From: Paenibacillus sp.
GTDB lineage: Bacteria > Bacillota > Bacilli > Paenibacillales > Paenibacillaceae
Assembly (NCBI GenBank): GCA_023512345.1
Contig: JAILZT010000002.1
Coordinates: forward strand, 1-64,000
Length of the DNA: 64,000 nucleotides
Direction: 5' to 3'
In this document: positions 38,411 to 48,222 of the stretch, piece by piece
Numbering within the stretch: the first letter of the stretch is position 1
How the letters are laid out: each line of letters opens with the position of its first letter
Notes under the pieces: model-generated
Database searches by the model: none
Told to the model about the DNA's origin: nothing
Seen by the model: only the letters and a program-made list of their open reading frames with translations
Made by a program: the position numbers and the translations under genes

Positions 38411-39298
38411 TTAAATGAGACCTTTTTCCGCTTCACTCTCCACAATCTCCCGTAGGTATTGCAGCAAATCCTCTTTAAGATCTCCACGCTGGAGTGCATA
38501 ATGAATGGTTGTCCGGATGAAGCCCATTTTCTCACCTACATCATGACGTTTACCTTCAAAGTTATAGGCAATAATTCGTTCCACCTCGCTAAGACGCGCT
38601 ATGGCATCGGTAAGCTGTATTTCTCCACCTACACCCACCTGTTGTTCACCTAGCATATCAAAAATACGAGGAGTTAAAATATAGCGGCCGAGTATAGCTA
38701 GATTAGAAGGAGCTTCCTCTCTTTTCGGCTTCTCTACGAGACGATTGGCTTTATATACACGTTCCGCCAAGGATATACCATCTACCACACCGTAACGCGA
38801 TACTTCTTCCCAGGGTACCGGCTGAACGCCAACGATTGATGATTTATACTCATCGTAAACATCTATCATTTGTTTGAGGCAAGGTGTATCGGCTTCAACA
38901 ATGTCATCTCCAAGCAAAACAGCAAAGGGTTCATTGCCGATGAATTTTCGTGCACACCAAATAGCATGTCCCAAACCTTTCGGCTCCTTTTGACGGATGT
39001 AATGGATATCCGCCATTTCAGAAGATTTACGTACAGAATCTAGCAGCTCCCATTTTTGTTTTTCGGCTAGACCGAACTCCAGCTCAAAAGAAGTATCGAA
39101 ATGATCTTCGATCGCACGTTTTCCTTTTCCCGTTACGATAATGATATCTTCGATGCCTGAAGCCACTGCTTCCTCGACAATGTACTGGATCGTTGGCTTA
39201 TCTACTATAGGCAGCATTTCTTTGGGCATTGCTTTGGTTGCAGGTAAAAAGCGGGTACCCAGACCTGCTGCCGGAATAATGGCTTTACGAATTTTCAT
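38411..39298 (-). CDS. galU: UTP-glucose-1-phosphate uridylyltransferase
   Basis: A 295-residue protein with [47 protein letters not shown] and [13 protein letters not shown], the full GalU/GtaB signature. It makes UDP-glucose for glycans, teichoic acids and glycolipids. AAAAGGAGCATATGCC lies before its ATG. Its position at the edge of the glycan locus fits a supply role. Confidence 0.97.
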   Translation of the reverse strand: MKIRKAIIPAAGLGTRFLPATKAMPKEMLPIVDKPTIQYIVEEAVASGIEDIIIVTGKGKRAIEDHFDTSFELEFGLAEKQKWELLDSVRKSSEMADIHYIRQKEPKGLGHAIWCARKFIGNEPFAVLLGDDIVEADTPCLKQMIDVYDEYKSSIVGVQPVPWEEVSRYGVVDGISLAERVYKANRLVEKPKREEAPSNLAILGRYILTPRIFDMLGEQQVGVGGEIQLTDAIARLSEVERIIAYNFEGKRHDVGEKMGFIRTTIHYALQRGDLKEDLLQYLREIVESEAEKGLI

Positions 39299-39438
39299 GG
39301 CATATGCTCCTTTTTTATGTACTCGATGCAGTTTCTCACCTTATCTAGTAGAAAAAGTGACTAGTACCTTTGATTATACCAGTTTCGGTCTATTTTAGGT
39401 AATAAGTAACACTTGTTACTCCTTAATATAAAGAAACA

Positions 39439-39473
39439 GGCAGGGGTAAGGAGTTTCCCTTACTACCCTGCCC
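39439..39473 (-). terminator. hairpin after the U32 family gene
   Basis: GGCAGGG...GTAAGG pairs with CCTTAC...CCCTGCC as a long stem just after the stop codon at 39487. The T run after it on the minus strand is interrupted (TGTTTCTTT), so strength is uncertain. Confidence 0.65.
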
Positions 39474-39486
39474 GTTAATCAAGCAC

Positions 39487-42042
39487 CTACTTAGCATTTA
39501 CCAATTGTCCGCGCGTAACACCAAGTTGGTTGGTCGCTTTGAGGCTCTTCCAAACCTGCGTGCCGGAGATCTCACCGCGAAGCGCACGGGTGTAGAGACT
39601 GAGCACTTCAGCTACCTGCTCCGGTGTTTCCTCCAGAAACTCCACGCGGAAAGAATTTACTCCTAACTCACGGAAATTGTTAAGGTATTCTGCTCCTGAT
39701 TGTTCAACGGCATTGTACACCGTATTACGGCAACCTTCATCTACGCGTACTGGATGGGACATACCGATACGATCCTGCAGGGATGCACGATGGTCTTCAC
39801 AAGGACGTCCGCAGTTTGTAAAATCAGTACCTTCGCTCAGGAATGTGCAGTACACACAGTGTTCCGTATGGAACATCGGCATATGCTGGTGGATTACAAT
39901 CTCCATACGTGACGTGTCACTATGGCCTAACAGATCCACCATCTGTTGTATGTTCAAATCGTAAGAAGGCGTTACAAGGTCGCAGCCTGCTTCCAGGAAC
40001 AGATCTACCGCTTTGTGATTGGCGATATTCAGTGAGAAATCGCCAATGATACGCGGATGGACAGCGTCCGGCTGCTCCATACGACGGCGAAGATAGTAAT
40101 ATAATGCGCCGGTGTTACGCACGAGAACCGCATCCGGCTGCAGGCGTAGAATATTGGCATGATAGCCATTCTCGCCTGGCATGTGGATACGCGGCGTTGC
40201 CAGCGTAATGCTGGCACCCGCAGCCCGTACAGCGTCCACCGCTGCCGGGAACTGCTTGATGAACTCGAAGTCGGCGTAGATGTTCATCACGCCGGCGTCG
40301 AGCGCAGCCTGTACCTGCGGCAGGCTGCGGCACAGCGCGGTAAGCTCCGCTTCACCGCGCACTTCCAAGCCGTCCCGCTTGCGCGTAGGGACGGCCACCC
40401 CAGCGACGCCCCCTTGGGCCGCGTCGCTGTAAACCTCGACCGCCCGTTTCACGTAGACGGGCGGTTTCGGGCGCTCGCCCGCAAGCAGCTCCACCGCGTG
40501 GCGGCGGATGCTGTTGAGCTCGCGCATGGGCACAATCACGTCGCCTTCCAGATGCGACTCCAAAACGCCAAGCTGGAAGACGGTTCCGCCCAGACGGCCG
40601 AATTGTTCTTCCAGCAGCGCAGCATCCATCGGACGCTTTTGCGCAGTTTCTAGCGCAAGCTCCGAATCCACACGAACGGTGACGCCCTTCTGCACGTCCG
40701 TCCACCAAGTCGCCAGAGGTTCACCTACGCGGCCCTCCACCTTAATGTCAACCGGGAATACCCGGTATGGCTTCTCGGTCTCGTAGGTTTGACGCAGGGA
40801 CTTGTCCAGCGCCGGATCGTTGGTCTTCCAAATGCGGTCCCCGACATGCAGACGGCGCAAATCTACATCGTTGCGTCCCGGTACGATATCGACGATCCAC
40901 CCTTCTCCAGCTTCACCCTCCAGCTTCACGCCTTTACGGCGAAGATCATAGACACGTCCGCCTTCTTCTTTTTTCGTAGGATCACCTGCATCAAAAACAA
41001 TACCATCCCCACGCTTGAGGGGCGCATCTATACGGCAAACTACGCCGTCCCTAAGAATTTGCTCCACCTTGCCTAGATACACACCCCGGCTTTTCGGGAA
41101 GGTACCATCCACAAGCTTTTTATGATTCGTGCCATCCAGGAAGCCATGTGTAAAGCCGCGGGAAAAGCTCTGTTGCAGCTCGCGCACTTCTTCCTTGGAC
41201 GGTTCGGACCAAACGCCATCAAAATACCGATCAATCGCTTTCCGATACTTGCCAACAACGTTAGCTACATACTCAGGGCTCTTGAGGCGACCCTCAATTT
41301 TGAAAGACGTTACCCCAGCTTCGATCAGCTCTGGCATCAGATCAATAGCAGCTAAATCCTTAGGCGATAGCAGGTAGGTCACATCACCCATCGGCTTAAT
41401 TTCCCCGTCAACCATCAGGTCATACGGCAGGCGGCAGGCTTGAGCACATTCACCACGATTAGCGGAACGTCCTCCCCACATTTCCGAAGTCAGGCATTGC
41501 CCCGAGTACGAGACGCACAAAGCACCATGCACAAATACTTCCATTGGTAGGCGAGCTTGTTCACCAATCGTCTTGATTTGTTTTAGATTATTTTCACGTC
41601 CGAGAACTACACGTTCCAATCCGAACGGTTTCGTAAATTCTACGGCCTCCGGCGAAGTAATCGTCATTTGTGTGGAGCCATGAATCGGAAAATCCGGAGA
41701 AATCTCGCGAATCAGCTTCACCAGACCCAAATCCTGTACAATTACCGCATCTACTCCGGCATCCACACAAGCGTCGATGAGTTCTTTAGCCTCAGTCAGC
41801 TCATTTTCAAACACCAGTATATTAAAGGTTAGAAACCCTTTTACTCCATAGCTGTGCAAAAACGCCATAATCTCCGGCAGCTCGTCCATGCGAAAATTAT
41901 TCGCTCTGGCCCGTGCATTAAACTTCTCCACGCCAAAAAAGACAGCATCTGCACCATTCGCTACCGCCGCACGCATACAATCCCAATCGCCTGCAGGAGC
42001 CAATAGCTCCACGTCTTCTCTACGTATGTCTTGCTCTTTCAT
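39487..42042 (-). CDS. U32 peptidase family protein (RlhA/YrrO-like, DUF3656), large form
   Basis: An 851-residue protein. Residues 10-330 are the U32 domain (LLAPAGDWDCMRAAVANGADAVFFG, FVHGALCVSYSGQCLTSE and the Cys cluster GECAQACRLPYD). The middle is the DUF3656 beta-rich region. The C-terminal 280 residues hold a second barrel-like segment with Cys-rich HTEHCVYC ... NCGRPCEDH. U32 proteins with these Cys sets are RNA-modifying enzymes in E. coli (RlhA hydroxylates 23S rRNA C2501, TrhP acts on tRNA) that need iron-sulfur clusters and prephenate; rRNA or tRNA hydroxylation is the likely role rather than collagen cleavage. The stretch 40100-40800 is locally more G+C-rich. GGGAGGATATAG precedes the ATG. 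Confidence 0.88.
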   Translation of the reverse strand: MKEQDIRREDVELLAPAGDWDCMRAAVANGADAVFFGVEKFNARARANNFRMDELPEIMAFLHSYGVKGFLTFNILVFENELTEAKELIDACVDAGVDAVIVQDLGLVKLIREISPDFPIHGSTQMTITSPEAVEFTKPFGLERVVLGRENNLKQIKTIGEQARLPMEVFVHGALCVSYSGQCLTSEMWGGRSANRGECAQACRLPYDLMVDGEIKPMGDVTYLLSPKDLAAIDLMPELIEAGVTSFKIEGRLKSPEYVANVVGKYRKAIDRYFDGVWSEPSKEEVRELQQSFSRGFTHGFLDGTNHKKLVDGTFPKSRGVYLGKVEQILRDGVVCRIDAPLKRGDGIVFDAGDPTKKEEGGRVYDLRRKGVKLEGEAGEGWIVDIVPGRNDVDLRRLHVGDRIWKTNDPALDKSLRQTYETEKPYRVFPVDIKVEGRVGEPLATWWTDVQKGVTVRVDSELALETAQKRPMDAALLEEQFGRLGGTVFQLGVLESHLEGDVIVPMRELNSIRRHAVELLAGERPKPPVYVKRAVEVYSDAAQGGVAGVAVPTRKRDGLEVRGEAELTALCRSLPQVQAALDAGVMNIYADFEFIKQFPAAVDAVRAAGASITLATPRIHMPGENGYHANILRLQPDAVLVRNTGALYYYLRRRMEQPDAVHPRIIGDFSLNIANHKAVDLFLEAGCDLVTPSYDLNIQQMVDLLGHSDTSRMEIVIHQHMPMFHTEHCVYCTFLSEGTDFTNCGRPCEDHRASLQDRIGMSHPVRVDEGCRNTVYNAVEQSGAEYLNNFRELGVNSFRVEFLEETPEQVAEVLSLYTRALRGEISGTQVWKSLKATNQLGVTRGQLVNAK

Positions 42043-42180
42043 CTATATCCTCCCAAACCGCTGTTATAGCGGGTCTTTTCTTCGTCTTTAACTTATCTAT
42101 TGTATCAAATATCACATCAACGCGCCATGTGTTTACCAACATTTATATAGAAAAAGTCCGTCTTTACTCATAACAATCCC

Positions 42181-42846
42181 CTAAAACAATCTCTCTGATA
42201 ACCCCTCAACAGGCTCATAATAGCATGCATACTTATTTTTTATTATTGGACGAAGCATTCCCTTTTCAACCATATCTTGCAGCCACTTTCGAGCCGTTCG
42301 GAAATTAACCTCATACTGATTCACGATATCTTTGGTACGGATAGGCTTCCCCATATTCCATGCTAGTCGAATCACCTCCCTCTCTAAAGGAGAGGCTGGG
42401 TTAGGTGAAACCTTCCTGATCTGTGAAGGCCCTATAACCATCTGCAATAACATACGGCAAATTTCAGGACGCTTCTGCACATCATCAAAGGAAAAATGAA
42501 TAATCCTCCAACCCATCCCGGTTAAAAAGCTTTCCCGGTTTAGCGAATAACTAAATCTTTCCCGATCCATATCTTTGATGTGGCTTTGAAATCCGTCACA
42601 TTCCAACCCAAAGCGTCCGTAAGCCGGGAGAAAAGCAAAGTCTAGAAATTGGGATTTGCGGTTCCAATCATACACCTCATATTCTGGATGTAAATGATCA
42701 AGGTTACCGAACAAAGGCCACCAAACGTTCTGAAGTAGCAGTTTTTCTGCATATTGGTGTCCTCTAAGCAATCGCCCTCTCCTTTCGCCTGATCTAACAC
42801 TTAAATGGCGCTCCATTAATAATTGATGTTCTTGCTCGAAATCCAT
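42181..42846 (-). CDS. predicted PD-(D/E)XK/Vsr-like nuclease fold with C-terminal winged helix
   Basis: A 221-residue protein from ATG 42846 (AGAAGAGG nine bases upstream; an ATG three codons earlier abuts that site). The first 150 residues have SQFLDFAFLP, GRFGLECDGFQSH and GWRIIHFSFDDVQKRPE, the D...E.D plus basic spacing and final beta-alpha seen in Vsr/DUF559-type endonucleases. Residues about 155-220 look like a winged helix (RTKDIVNQYEVNFRTARKWLQDMVEKGML). It may cut or bind DNA; no methylase or restriction partner is adjacent. I do not recognise a named family. Confidence 0.6.
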   Translation of the reverse strand: MDFEQEHQLLMERHLSVRSGERRGRLLRGHQYAEKLLLQNVWWPLFGNLDHLHPEYEVYDWNRKSQFLDFAFLPAYGRFGLECDGFQSHIKDMDRERFSYSLNRESFLTGMGWRIIHFSFDDVQKRPEICRMLLQMVIGPSQIRKVSPNPASPLEREVIRLAWNMGKPIRTKDIVNQYEVNFRTARKWLQDMVEKGMLRPIIKNKYACYYEPVEGLSERLF

Positions 42847-42916
42847 AGATATCATCCTCTTCTTATAATTTTCAAATACACAACTAATGCTGAGTCATCA
42901 AATGTGCACCAATTCC

Positions 42917-43112
42917 AATTCCTGAACGAACTGCAACATTTCAGCTTCCTAGGCCACATAGACGCACCAATTCCTGCACTTTCTGCAACATTTCATCTTC
43001 CTAGGCTACATAGACACTCCAATTCCTGCACTTTCTGCAACATTTCAGCTTACTAGGCCACATAGACGCCCCAATTCCTGCACTAACTGCAACATTTCAG
43101 CTTCCTAGGCCT
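42917..43112. repeat. 52-bp tandem repeat, about 3.8 copies
   Basis: The marker AATTCCTG starts at 42917, 42969, 43021 and 43073, exactly 52 bases apart. Each unit carries CTGCAACATTTCA and CTAGG(C)..CATAGAC with a few substitutions. The array fills the gap upstream of the nuclease-like gene. No open frame or CRISPR-like spacer pattern is seen. Confidence 0.9.
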
Positions 43113-43113
43113 C

Positions 43114-43156
43114 ACAACAAAAAAAACGTCCCCGCCGGTTGGCATTAGGGACGTTC
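43114..43156 (-). terminator. terminator downstream of the stalk-domain protein
   Basis: AACGTCCC (43125-43132) pairs with GGGACGTT (43148-43155). On the minus strand eight T follow. It lies about 100 bases after the stop of the gene ending at 43256. Confidence 0.85.
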
Positions 43157-43255
43157 TTCGTCTGAAATAATTATAACATTGCATGGATAAGAGCAATAGC
43201 CTTACTTTTTAGTCTATTAGTCTTTCAGTCTTTCAGTCTTTCCACTCTTAACCCT

Positions 43256-45172
43256 CTACTTCTCACTCCCCGCAAACCGGAACGATTGCAGTGTTTGATC
43301 CAGCGTCTGCTGCTGCTCCGGCGTAGCATTTGCATCATTTAGCGTTACGGTTAGGGTGTAGATTACATCGTTTTTACTGAAAACCATAGTCTTGATGTGA
43401 AAAGGGATTCCTCCCTTTGTCTGACGAACAGTGATTACCGTTGCCGGCTCACCCGCGACTGTGGTTTCCTCCACACTCTCGATCGTAGGGCCTTTTGGAT
43501 CTTTGTTGTTGTTCTGGTAGTAATCCTTAATCTCGTTGATTGTGAACTCTGTGGATCCTTCAGGATTTGCAGCCATCTGAAAACGACCGCCAATGAATCG
43601 GTATTCTATATTCTGTGATTCAAAAATATCCTGAACAGGCTGCCAGAGCAACGGGATATCGATGGTATAACCAAATCTTTTGGATATTTTGGTTACGGCC
43701 TTGTCTTTGAGCGATACATAAGAGTCTACTGCCATCCGCCCAAAGTTCTCCTTAATCGTATCAAAATCGATATCCAAGGAAGAAACCATAGCATTAAAGT
43801 TTTCTTTTTCATCTCCATGACCGGCAGGTGCTACAAACTGACCATAATAGCGGTAACCGTTCTTTAAAAGAAGCATCTGATATTCTGTCGTCCAGCCATT
43901 TCCATAGTTGTACTGCAATTCATTAATTTGAGCTTGAACACCGGATATGGTTTCAAAAGAACTCTCCTTATTCAAAAAGGCTTCCGGCACAAAGCTGTCC
44001 GCAGTTTGGCTTTTTAGTTCCTCTCCCCAACTAGCAAGTGAAGACCCAGAGGGTGCCGAGCTTACCTTCAACTGCAAATAACTTCCCTTTTTACTCTCAT
44101 AGTAGAGATGTTGATCGTCCTTGCTCCAATCGGCTGGAATTTCTAAAGAAATCCCATAATCCTCATTATAGGCTGTCCGGAAACCACTTTTTACTGTGGA
44201 GAGATCTCTAATGGATTTGTCTTTAGGATTAAAAGATGGCTGAAATGAGTTTAAAAGTCCGGTATACTCGGTAAAATCCTTATAATTTACAGCATTATCA
44301 TCCGTTAAATACAGTTCATATAATCGATCGTTCGCATAATATAAACGTCCCTCCCACAAAGCTCCGTCGGAATCCTTACTCACTATCCGCGCATATGGGT
44401 GTGCAGCCTGCGGAAAGGTATCGCGGTCGAGCACAGTCTCTCCACCTTCTTCTGCGCTTCGAACCAACTGATCCAGCATTTCATCTACATCCGCCTGAAC
44501 CTCCCGAAGCGTAGCATGGATCTCCAGATAGTAGAGGTTTTCCGAACTCATGAAGGTGGCTACATTCTCATCTCCACTGCTGCTCCCCACTATAAGATCG
44601 GATGGGTAGTTCATGCTCCACTCATAATAGCTGTTTCCTATTTTAGTTTTGCCTACATCACTGTCAATTCCATCGCCGTTAGGACTCCCGTTCTCCGCCA
44701 AAGGAGCTGTAAGACTCACCAGGATTGAACCATTGCTGCCTGAGGAAATTCCCGCCCCAATAACGCCAGCAACAAAACGCATGGGCACCATCAGCACACC
44801 GGAAACCATACGCGGCGGCGCTTCCAGCTTCACCTTAACTCCATCCTTCCAGGCGGTTTGGCTGCCAATCGTCATTGCACCTGTATGAGGGCCGTACATC
44901 ACTTTGACTACATCATTTCGTTCAAGCGAGACTGTACTGCCGAAGGTCTTTTTAAAAACACCCAGTGGCACCATCACTATTCCCTTTTCTACAAAAGGCT
45001 TCACAATCTTAATTGTCTTTCCGTTCACGCTAGCGGTCGTACTGCCCACCTTAAGCACAAGCTCCAGTTTATCCTTGTCTGCCGCATGAACAGCGTTTAT
45101 CGGTAAAAGAGACAGCACAATCAGTGCGGCCAGTATTACATGCAGTCCCCGGGTTAAAATTAATTTCCTCAT
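43256..45172 (-). CDS. secreted stalk-domain (copper amine oxidase N-like) protein
   Basis: A 638-residue protein. ATG 45172 follows GGGGGAAACATAGG and gives a clean signal peptide (RKLILTRGLHVILAALIVLS, cleavage near AVHAAD); the frame is open further upstream but without such a site. Residues about 35-140 are the stalk domain (VNGKTIKIVKPFVEKGIVMVP in two parts, then MVPMRFVAGVIGA). The rest has three repeats of an alpha/beta domain similar to PsbP/DUF1795-like or lipoprotein modules (YEWSMNYPSDLIV, YGISLEIPADWS, FGYTIDIPLLWQP). It is exported, function unknown. It lies 56 bases downstream of the HtrA-like protease gene, probably in one operon. Confidence 0.82.
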   Translation of the reverse strand: MRKLILTRGLHVILAALIVLSLLPINAVHAADKDKLELVLKVGSTTASVNGKTIKIVKPFVEKGIVMVPLGVFKKTFGSTVSLERNDVVKVMYGPHTGAMTIGSQTAWKDGVKVKLEAPPRMVSGVLMVPMRFVAGVIGAGISSGSNGSILVSLTAPLAENGSPNGDGIDSDVGKTKIGNSYYEWSMNYPSDLIVGSSSGDENVATFMSSENLYYLEIHATLREVQADVDEMLDQLVRSAEEGGETVLDRDTFPQAAHPYARIVSKDSDGALWEGRLYYANDRLYELYLTDDNAVNYKDFTEYTGLLNSFQPSFNPKDKSIRDLSTVKSGFRTAYNEDYGISLEIPADWSKDDQHLYYESKKGSYLQLKVSSAPSGSSLASWGEELKSQTADSFVPEAFLNKESSFETISGVQAQINELQYNYGNGWTTEYQMLLLKNGYRYYGQFVAPAGHGDEKENFNAMVSSLDIDFDTIKENFGRMAVDSYVSLKDKAVTKISKRFGYTIDIPLLWQPVQDIFESQNIEYRFIGGRFQMAANPEGSTEFTINEIKDYYQNNNKDPKGPTIESVEETTVAGEPATVITVRQTKGGIPFHIKTMVFSKNDVIYTLTVTLNDANATPEQQQTLDQTLQSFRFAGSEK

Positions 45173-45228
45173 CCTATGTTTCCCCCTGTTATATACAGTA
45201 GACCCTTCGTCACTCTTACAAATCAATC

Positions 45229-46365
45229 TTATTCAAACTCAGCATCTTCCTCAGCAACTACTGGGTCTGCTTGACCTAATACCAGCTTGCGGACAACGAT
45301 ATCCCCTTCACTCTGCATAACTAGACGTACCACTCCGCCCGGTGAATAACCCTTGAACAGCTCGTTGATATCTACGTTAGAGGACACCCGGTGGCCGTCT
45401 ATGCTGTATAGAACATCCCCCACAAGAATACCAGCCTTACGTGCCGCTGAAGATACCACCTTCGTAATGGTCAACGGATCCTCTGTAGGAAGGCCGACCA
45501 GACTGGACCAACTTCCTTCAAGCTCCAGTCCCAGGCTCGGACGCTTGACCTCACCATACTTGAACAGCTGGTTCATAATGTATTGAACCGTCTCCGAAGG
45601 AATCGCAAAACCCATATTTTCCACACCTATCGCTGAATACTTCAGGGTGTTAATACCTAACACTTCCCCTTTCATATTGATAAGCGGCCCTCCGCTATTG
45701 CCTGGATTGATGGCTGTATCACTTTGGATCAGGCGATAAGATGCATCTACTGTACGATTAAGCCCACTAATTACTCCTGTGGATGCCGAACTGCGCAGAG
45801 CAAAGGAGATAGGAGTACCAATAGCAATCACCTTATCACCCACCCGAGCGTTAGATGAAGACTTGGCCAGCTTGGCAGGTTTAAGAGCAGTTGCATTAAT
45901 TTTTATCAAGGCCAAATCACTGACTTCATCCATATAGGTATTAGTGATCTTGAACGACTTGCCATCTGATGTAACGACAACCGTGTTCTGCAGATCCTTA
46001 ATCACATGGGCATTGGTTATAATCCAACCATTACTTCTAACGATGATTCCAGAGCCATGCATTAGATTATACCGTTCATCCACTCCACCATAGCGCTCCC
46101 CGGAAGATTTCCCTATAATGCCAACTACTGAAGGAGTTACATCCTTAATAATCTGCGGTATGAGATCATCTACACCAGCAGGGATCTTTTTTACCGCAGC
46201 AGCACTTCCCACTTGACGGACCATCACCTGAGGAGTAGATATATGACCCTGTGCCTCTTTATTTACTACAGCAGATCCTGCAACAACACTCCCACTCCAT
46301 ACTGTGCAGAACAGCCACCCGCTCAGCAGCAGAATAGAACTCCTCTTCCCCATCTTTCTTCCCAT
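45229..46365 (-). CDS. HtrA/DegP-like S1C serine protease with PDZ domain
   Basis: A protein of about 378 residues with an N-terminal signal or anchor helix. The trypsin-like triad is in NAHVIKDL (His), SDLALIKI (Asp) and NPGNSGGPL (Ser), at about 120, 150 and 224. A PDZ domain (PSLGLELEG ... KAGILVGDVLYSIDGHRV) follows at the end. It would degrade or refold damaged proteins outside the membrane. Several starts are possible: GTG 46392, ATG 46383, ATG 46365; AAGGGGAG before 46365 makes this one preferred, with moderate certainty. Confidence 0.9.
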   Translation of the reverse strand: MGRKMGKRSSILLLSGWLFCTVWSGSVVAGSAVVNKEAQGHISTPQVMVRQVGSAAAVKKIPAGVDDLIPQIIKDVTPSVVGIIGKSSGERYGGVDERYNLMHGSGIIVRSNGWIITNAHVIKDLQNTVVVTSDGKSFKITNTYMDEVSDLALIKINATALKPAKLAKSSSNARVGDKVIAIGTPISFALRSSASTGVISGLNRTVDASYRLIQSDTAINPGNSGGPLINMKGEVLGINTLKYSAIGVENMGFAIPSETVQYIMNQLFKYGEVKRPSLGLELEGSWSSLVGLPTEDPLTITKVVSSAARKAGILVGDVLYSIDGHRVSSNVDINELFKGYSPGGVVRLVMQSEGDIVVRKLVLGQADPVVAEEDAEFE

Positions 46366-46413
46366 TATTCTCCCCTTCTCCATTCCTTTCACCGGACCCT
46401 CTCTTTATCTTGT

Positions 46414-46458
46414 AAAAAAGACGCCTTCATTCGCTCGAAGCGTTAAAGGTGTCTTTTG
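46414..46458 (-). terminator. terminator after the small membrane protein
   Basis: AAAAGACACCTTT pairs with the far arm AAGGCGTCTTTT (one mismatch) around an inner CGCT/AGCG stem on the minus strand and is followed by six T. It separates the 69-aa gene from the protease gene. Confidence 0.8.
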
Positions 46459-46495
46459 GGTGTAAACCTTTGCAATTGTTGCTGAATCCAGCTTG

Positions 46496-46705
46496 TTAAC
46501 TTAACCAGTTCAATACCATGGCAAAATCGGAAATGAGAAAGACAAGCAAGCTCACAACTCCAAAACCGATGGCAAATTTGTTTTTCTGCGGAGCCTTAAG
46601 TAATCTAACCACTCCAATTAGAATCAAAATGGTGAACAAAATCATGAATACATCAAACGTGTGAAACTTAGATGCTTCTGTTGCAACGGCTTCTGCAAGC
46701 AGCAT
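46496..46705 (-). CDS. small two-helix membrane protein (DUF2759-like)
   Basis: A 69-residue protein with an excellent ribosome binding site (GAGGAGGTAACGCC). Two membrane helices (about 17-36 and 45-66) are joined by a short basic loop LLKAPQKNK. The size and pattern resemble the DUF2759 group of Bacillales, a weak match from memory. Role unknown. Confidence 0.7.
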   Translation of the reverse strand: MLLAEAVATEASKFHTFDVFMILFTILILIGVVRLLKAPQKNKFAIGFGVVSLLVFLISDFAMVLNWLS

Positions 46706-47138
46706 GGCGTTACCTCCTCAAAAAGTTTGTCAGGCAAGCTCGCTTGTAATTGTATAAGTCCTAATGCTCTCTTTATTATCTTCTATGTTATCGTTACCAT
46801 TTAGGTCGCGCAATAGAAAACTCTTAAAAATTATGTATTTGTCGTAAAAAAGTTAAAAAAAGAGTCCCCAAATGTAAATAATGATGATATAAATCATTGA
46901 ACTTAAGAGTATACATTGAATTATCAAGGTACGAGTTGGTAACAGCTTCCGCTATAATCCTTACTAAATATATCAACGAAAGAGCCTCACTTTGAATCTT
47001 ACGACGGACATGCTTAACTTATGCCCATTTTGCCATTATGCATCATTGCACGGTCAGTGACTAGCTTTCCTTAGGTACATTATTTACTGTACAATTGATT
47101 TTAAAATAAATCCCCAACACTCTAAGGAGCTGAAAGGT
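46706..47138. other. intergenic stretch, divergent promoters expected
   Basis: No gene is seen in these 433 bases. They separate the divergent 69-aa gene and the Gfo/Idh/MocA gene. The only structure noted is a short palindrome GTACA...TGTAC near 47075-47093, just upstream of the oxidoreductase, which might be an operator. No clear -35/-10 pair was identified. Confidence 0.5.
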
Positions 47139-48188
47139 ATGGACAACGTTCGTGTCGGCCTGATTGGGTACGGCTTTTCCGCATCCACATTCCACGCCCC
47201 CCTGCTGGCTGCTATTAACGGCTTCCGAATTTCGGCGGTTGCCTCCTCCAAACCTGAATTGGTTAAAAAGGACTTGCCGGAGGCTGTTGTGGAATCCGAT
47301 CATACTGCTCTAATTAAGCGCAAGGATGTAGATCTTTTAATTATCACAGCTCCCAATGAGGCTCATTTCCCAATCGCTATAGAAGCTCTAGAGGCAGGCA
47401 AACATGTTATTGTTGAGAAGCCTTTTGTACTAACCTATGATCAAGGCAAGCAATTGATAGATCTCGCCTACAGTAAGGGCGTTCTGCTTAGTGTATATCA
47501 CAACCGCCGCTGGGATAATGATTTTCTTACGCTGCAAGAGATCATCAACTCTGGTAAACTAGGCCGAGTCTTTACATATGAAGCACACTATGATCGTTAT
47601 CGGCGTGAGGTGCGTGACCGCTGGAGAGAACGCGGGATTCCTGGGGCAGGTCTGCTATATGACCTTGGTGCCCACCTTATCGATCAGGCCCTAGTCCTGT
47701 TCGGAACTCCTCATGTGGTCACAGCTGATATTCTTTCACAGAGAGACGGGGCTCAAGCCGACGATTATTTTCACATTACCCTGAAATATGACCGACTCCG
47801 GATTATTTTGCACTCAAGTATGTTGGTGAAGGAGCCCGGACCACACTTTTTGGTACATGGCGATAAAGGAAGCTTCAGTAAATACGGCTTGGACTCTCAA
47901 GAAGAAACTTTGAAAGGTGGAGGGCGACCCGGCAGCCCCTTTTATGGGGAAGACCAAGAACAAAATTATGGAACGCTCGTCTGGGAGAACAAAAGCGGGC
48001 TAACCGTTAGAGAAAAGGTTCCTACCGTTCCCGGACGCTACCAGGACTACTACCAAGGTATTTATGACTCTATAGTTACCGGTGCACCCTCTCCTGTCAG
48101 CGCCGAAGATGCCTTGAATGTCATTGCAGTTATCGAATGTGCACTGCTAAGCAGCAGCGAGCAGCGCAGCATCCCTTTCCCACTGTAG
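47139..48188 (+). CDS. Gfo/Idh/MocA family oxidoreductase
   Basis: A 349-residue NAD(P)-dependent sugar or inositol dehydrogenase-like protein. GLIGYGFSASTFHAPLL is the dinucleotide-binding motif, VEKPFVLT holds the conserved EKP catalytic Lys, and DLGAHLIDQAL the His/Asp segment of the C-terminal domain. AAGGAG lies before the ATG. Close in style to the YvaA/scyllo-inositol dehydrogenase group. It stands alone, so the substrate is unknown. Confidence 0.9.
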   Translation: MDNVRVGLIGYGFSASTFHAPLLAAINGFRISAVASSKPELVKKDLPEAVVESDHTALIKRKDVDLLIITAPNEAHFPIAIEALEAGKHVIVEKPFVLTYDQGKQLIDLAYSKGVLLSVYHNRRWDNDFLTLQEIINSGKLGRVFTYEAHYDRYRREVRDRWRERGIPGAGLLYDLGAHLIDQALVLFGTPHVVTADILSQRDGAQADDYFHITLKYDRLRIILHSSMLVKEPGPHFLVHGDKGSFSKYGLDSQEETLKGGGRPGSPFYGEDQEQNYGTLVWENKSGLTVREKVPTVPGRYQDYYQGIYDSIVTGAPSPVSAEDALNVIAVIECALLSSSEQRSIPFPL

Positions 48189-48222
48189 ATTGAGATGGAT
48201 CACTCTCTTCAATTCTTATAAA

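Noticed and set aside
40159-40653. Long plus-strand open frame opposite the U32 gene
   Set aside because: It lies in a G+C-rich part of a clear coding gene and has no initiation signal or recognisable domain.
42917-43112. CRISPR array
   Set aside because: The 52-base units are contiguous with no unique spacers and no cas genes nearby.
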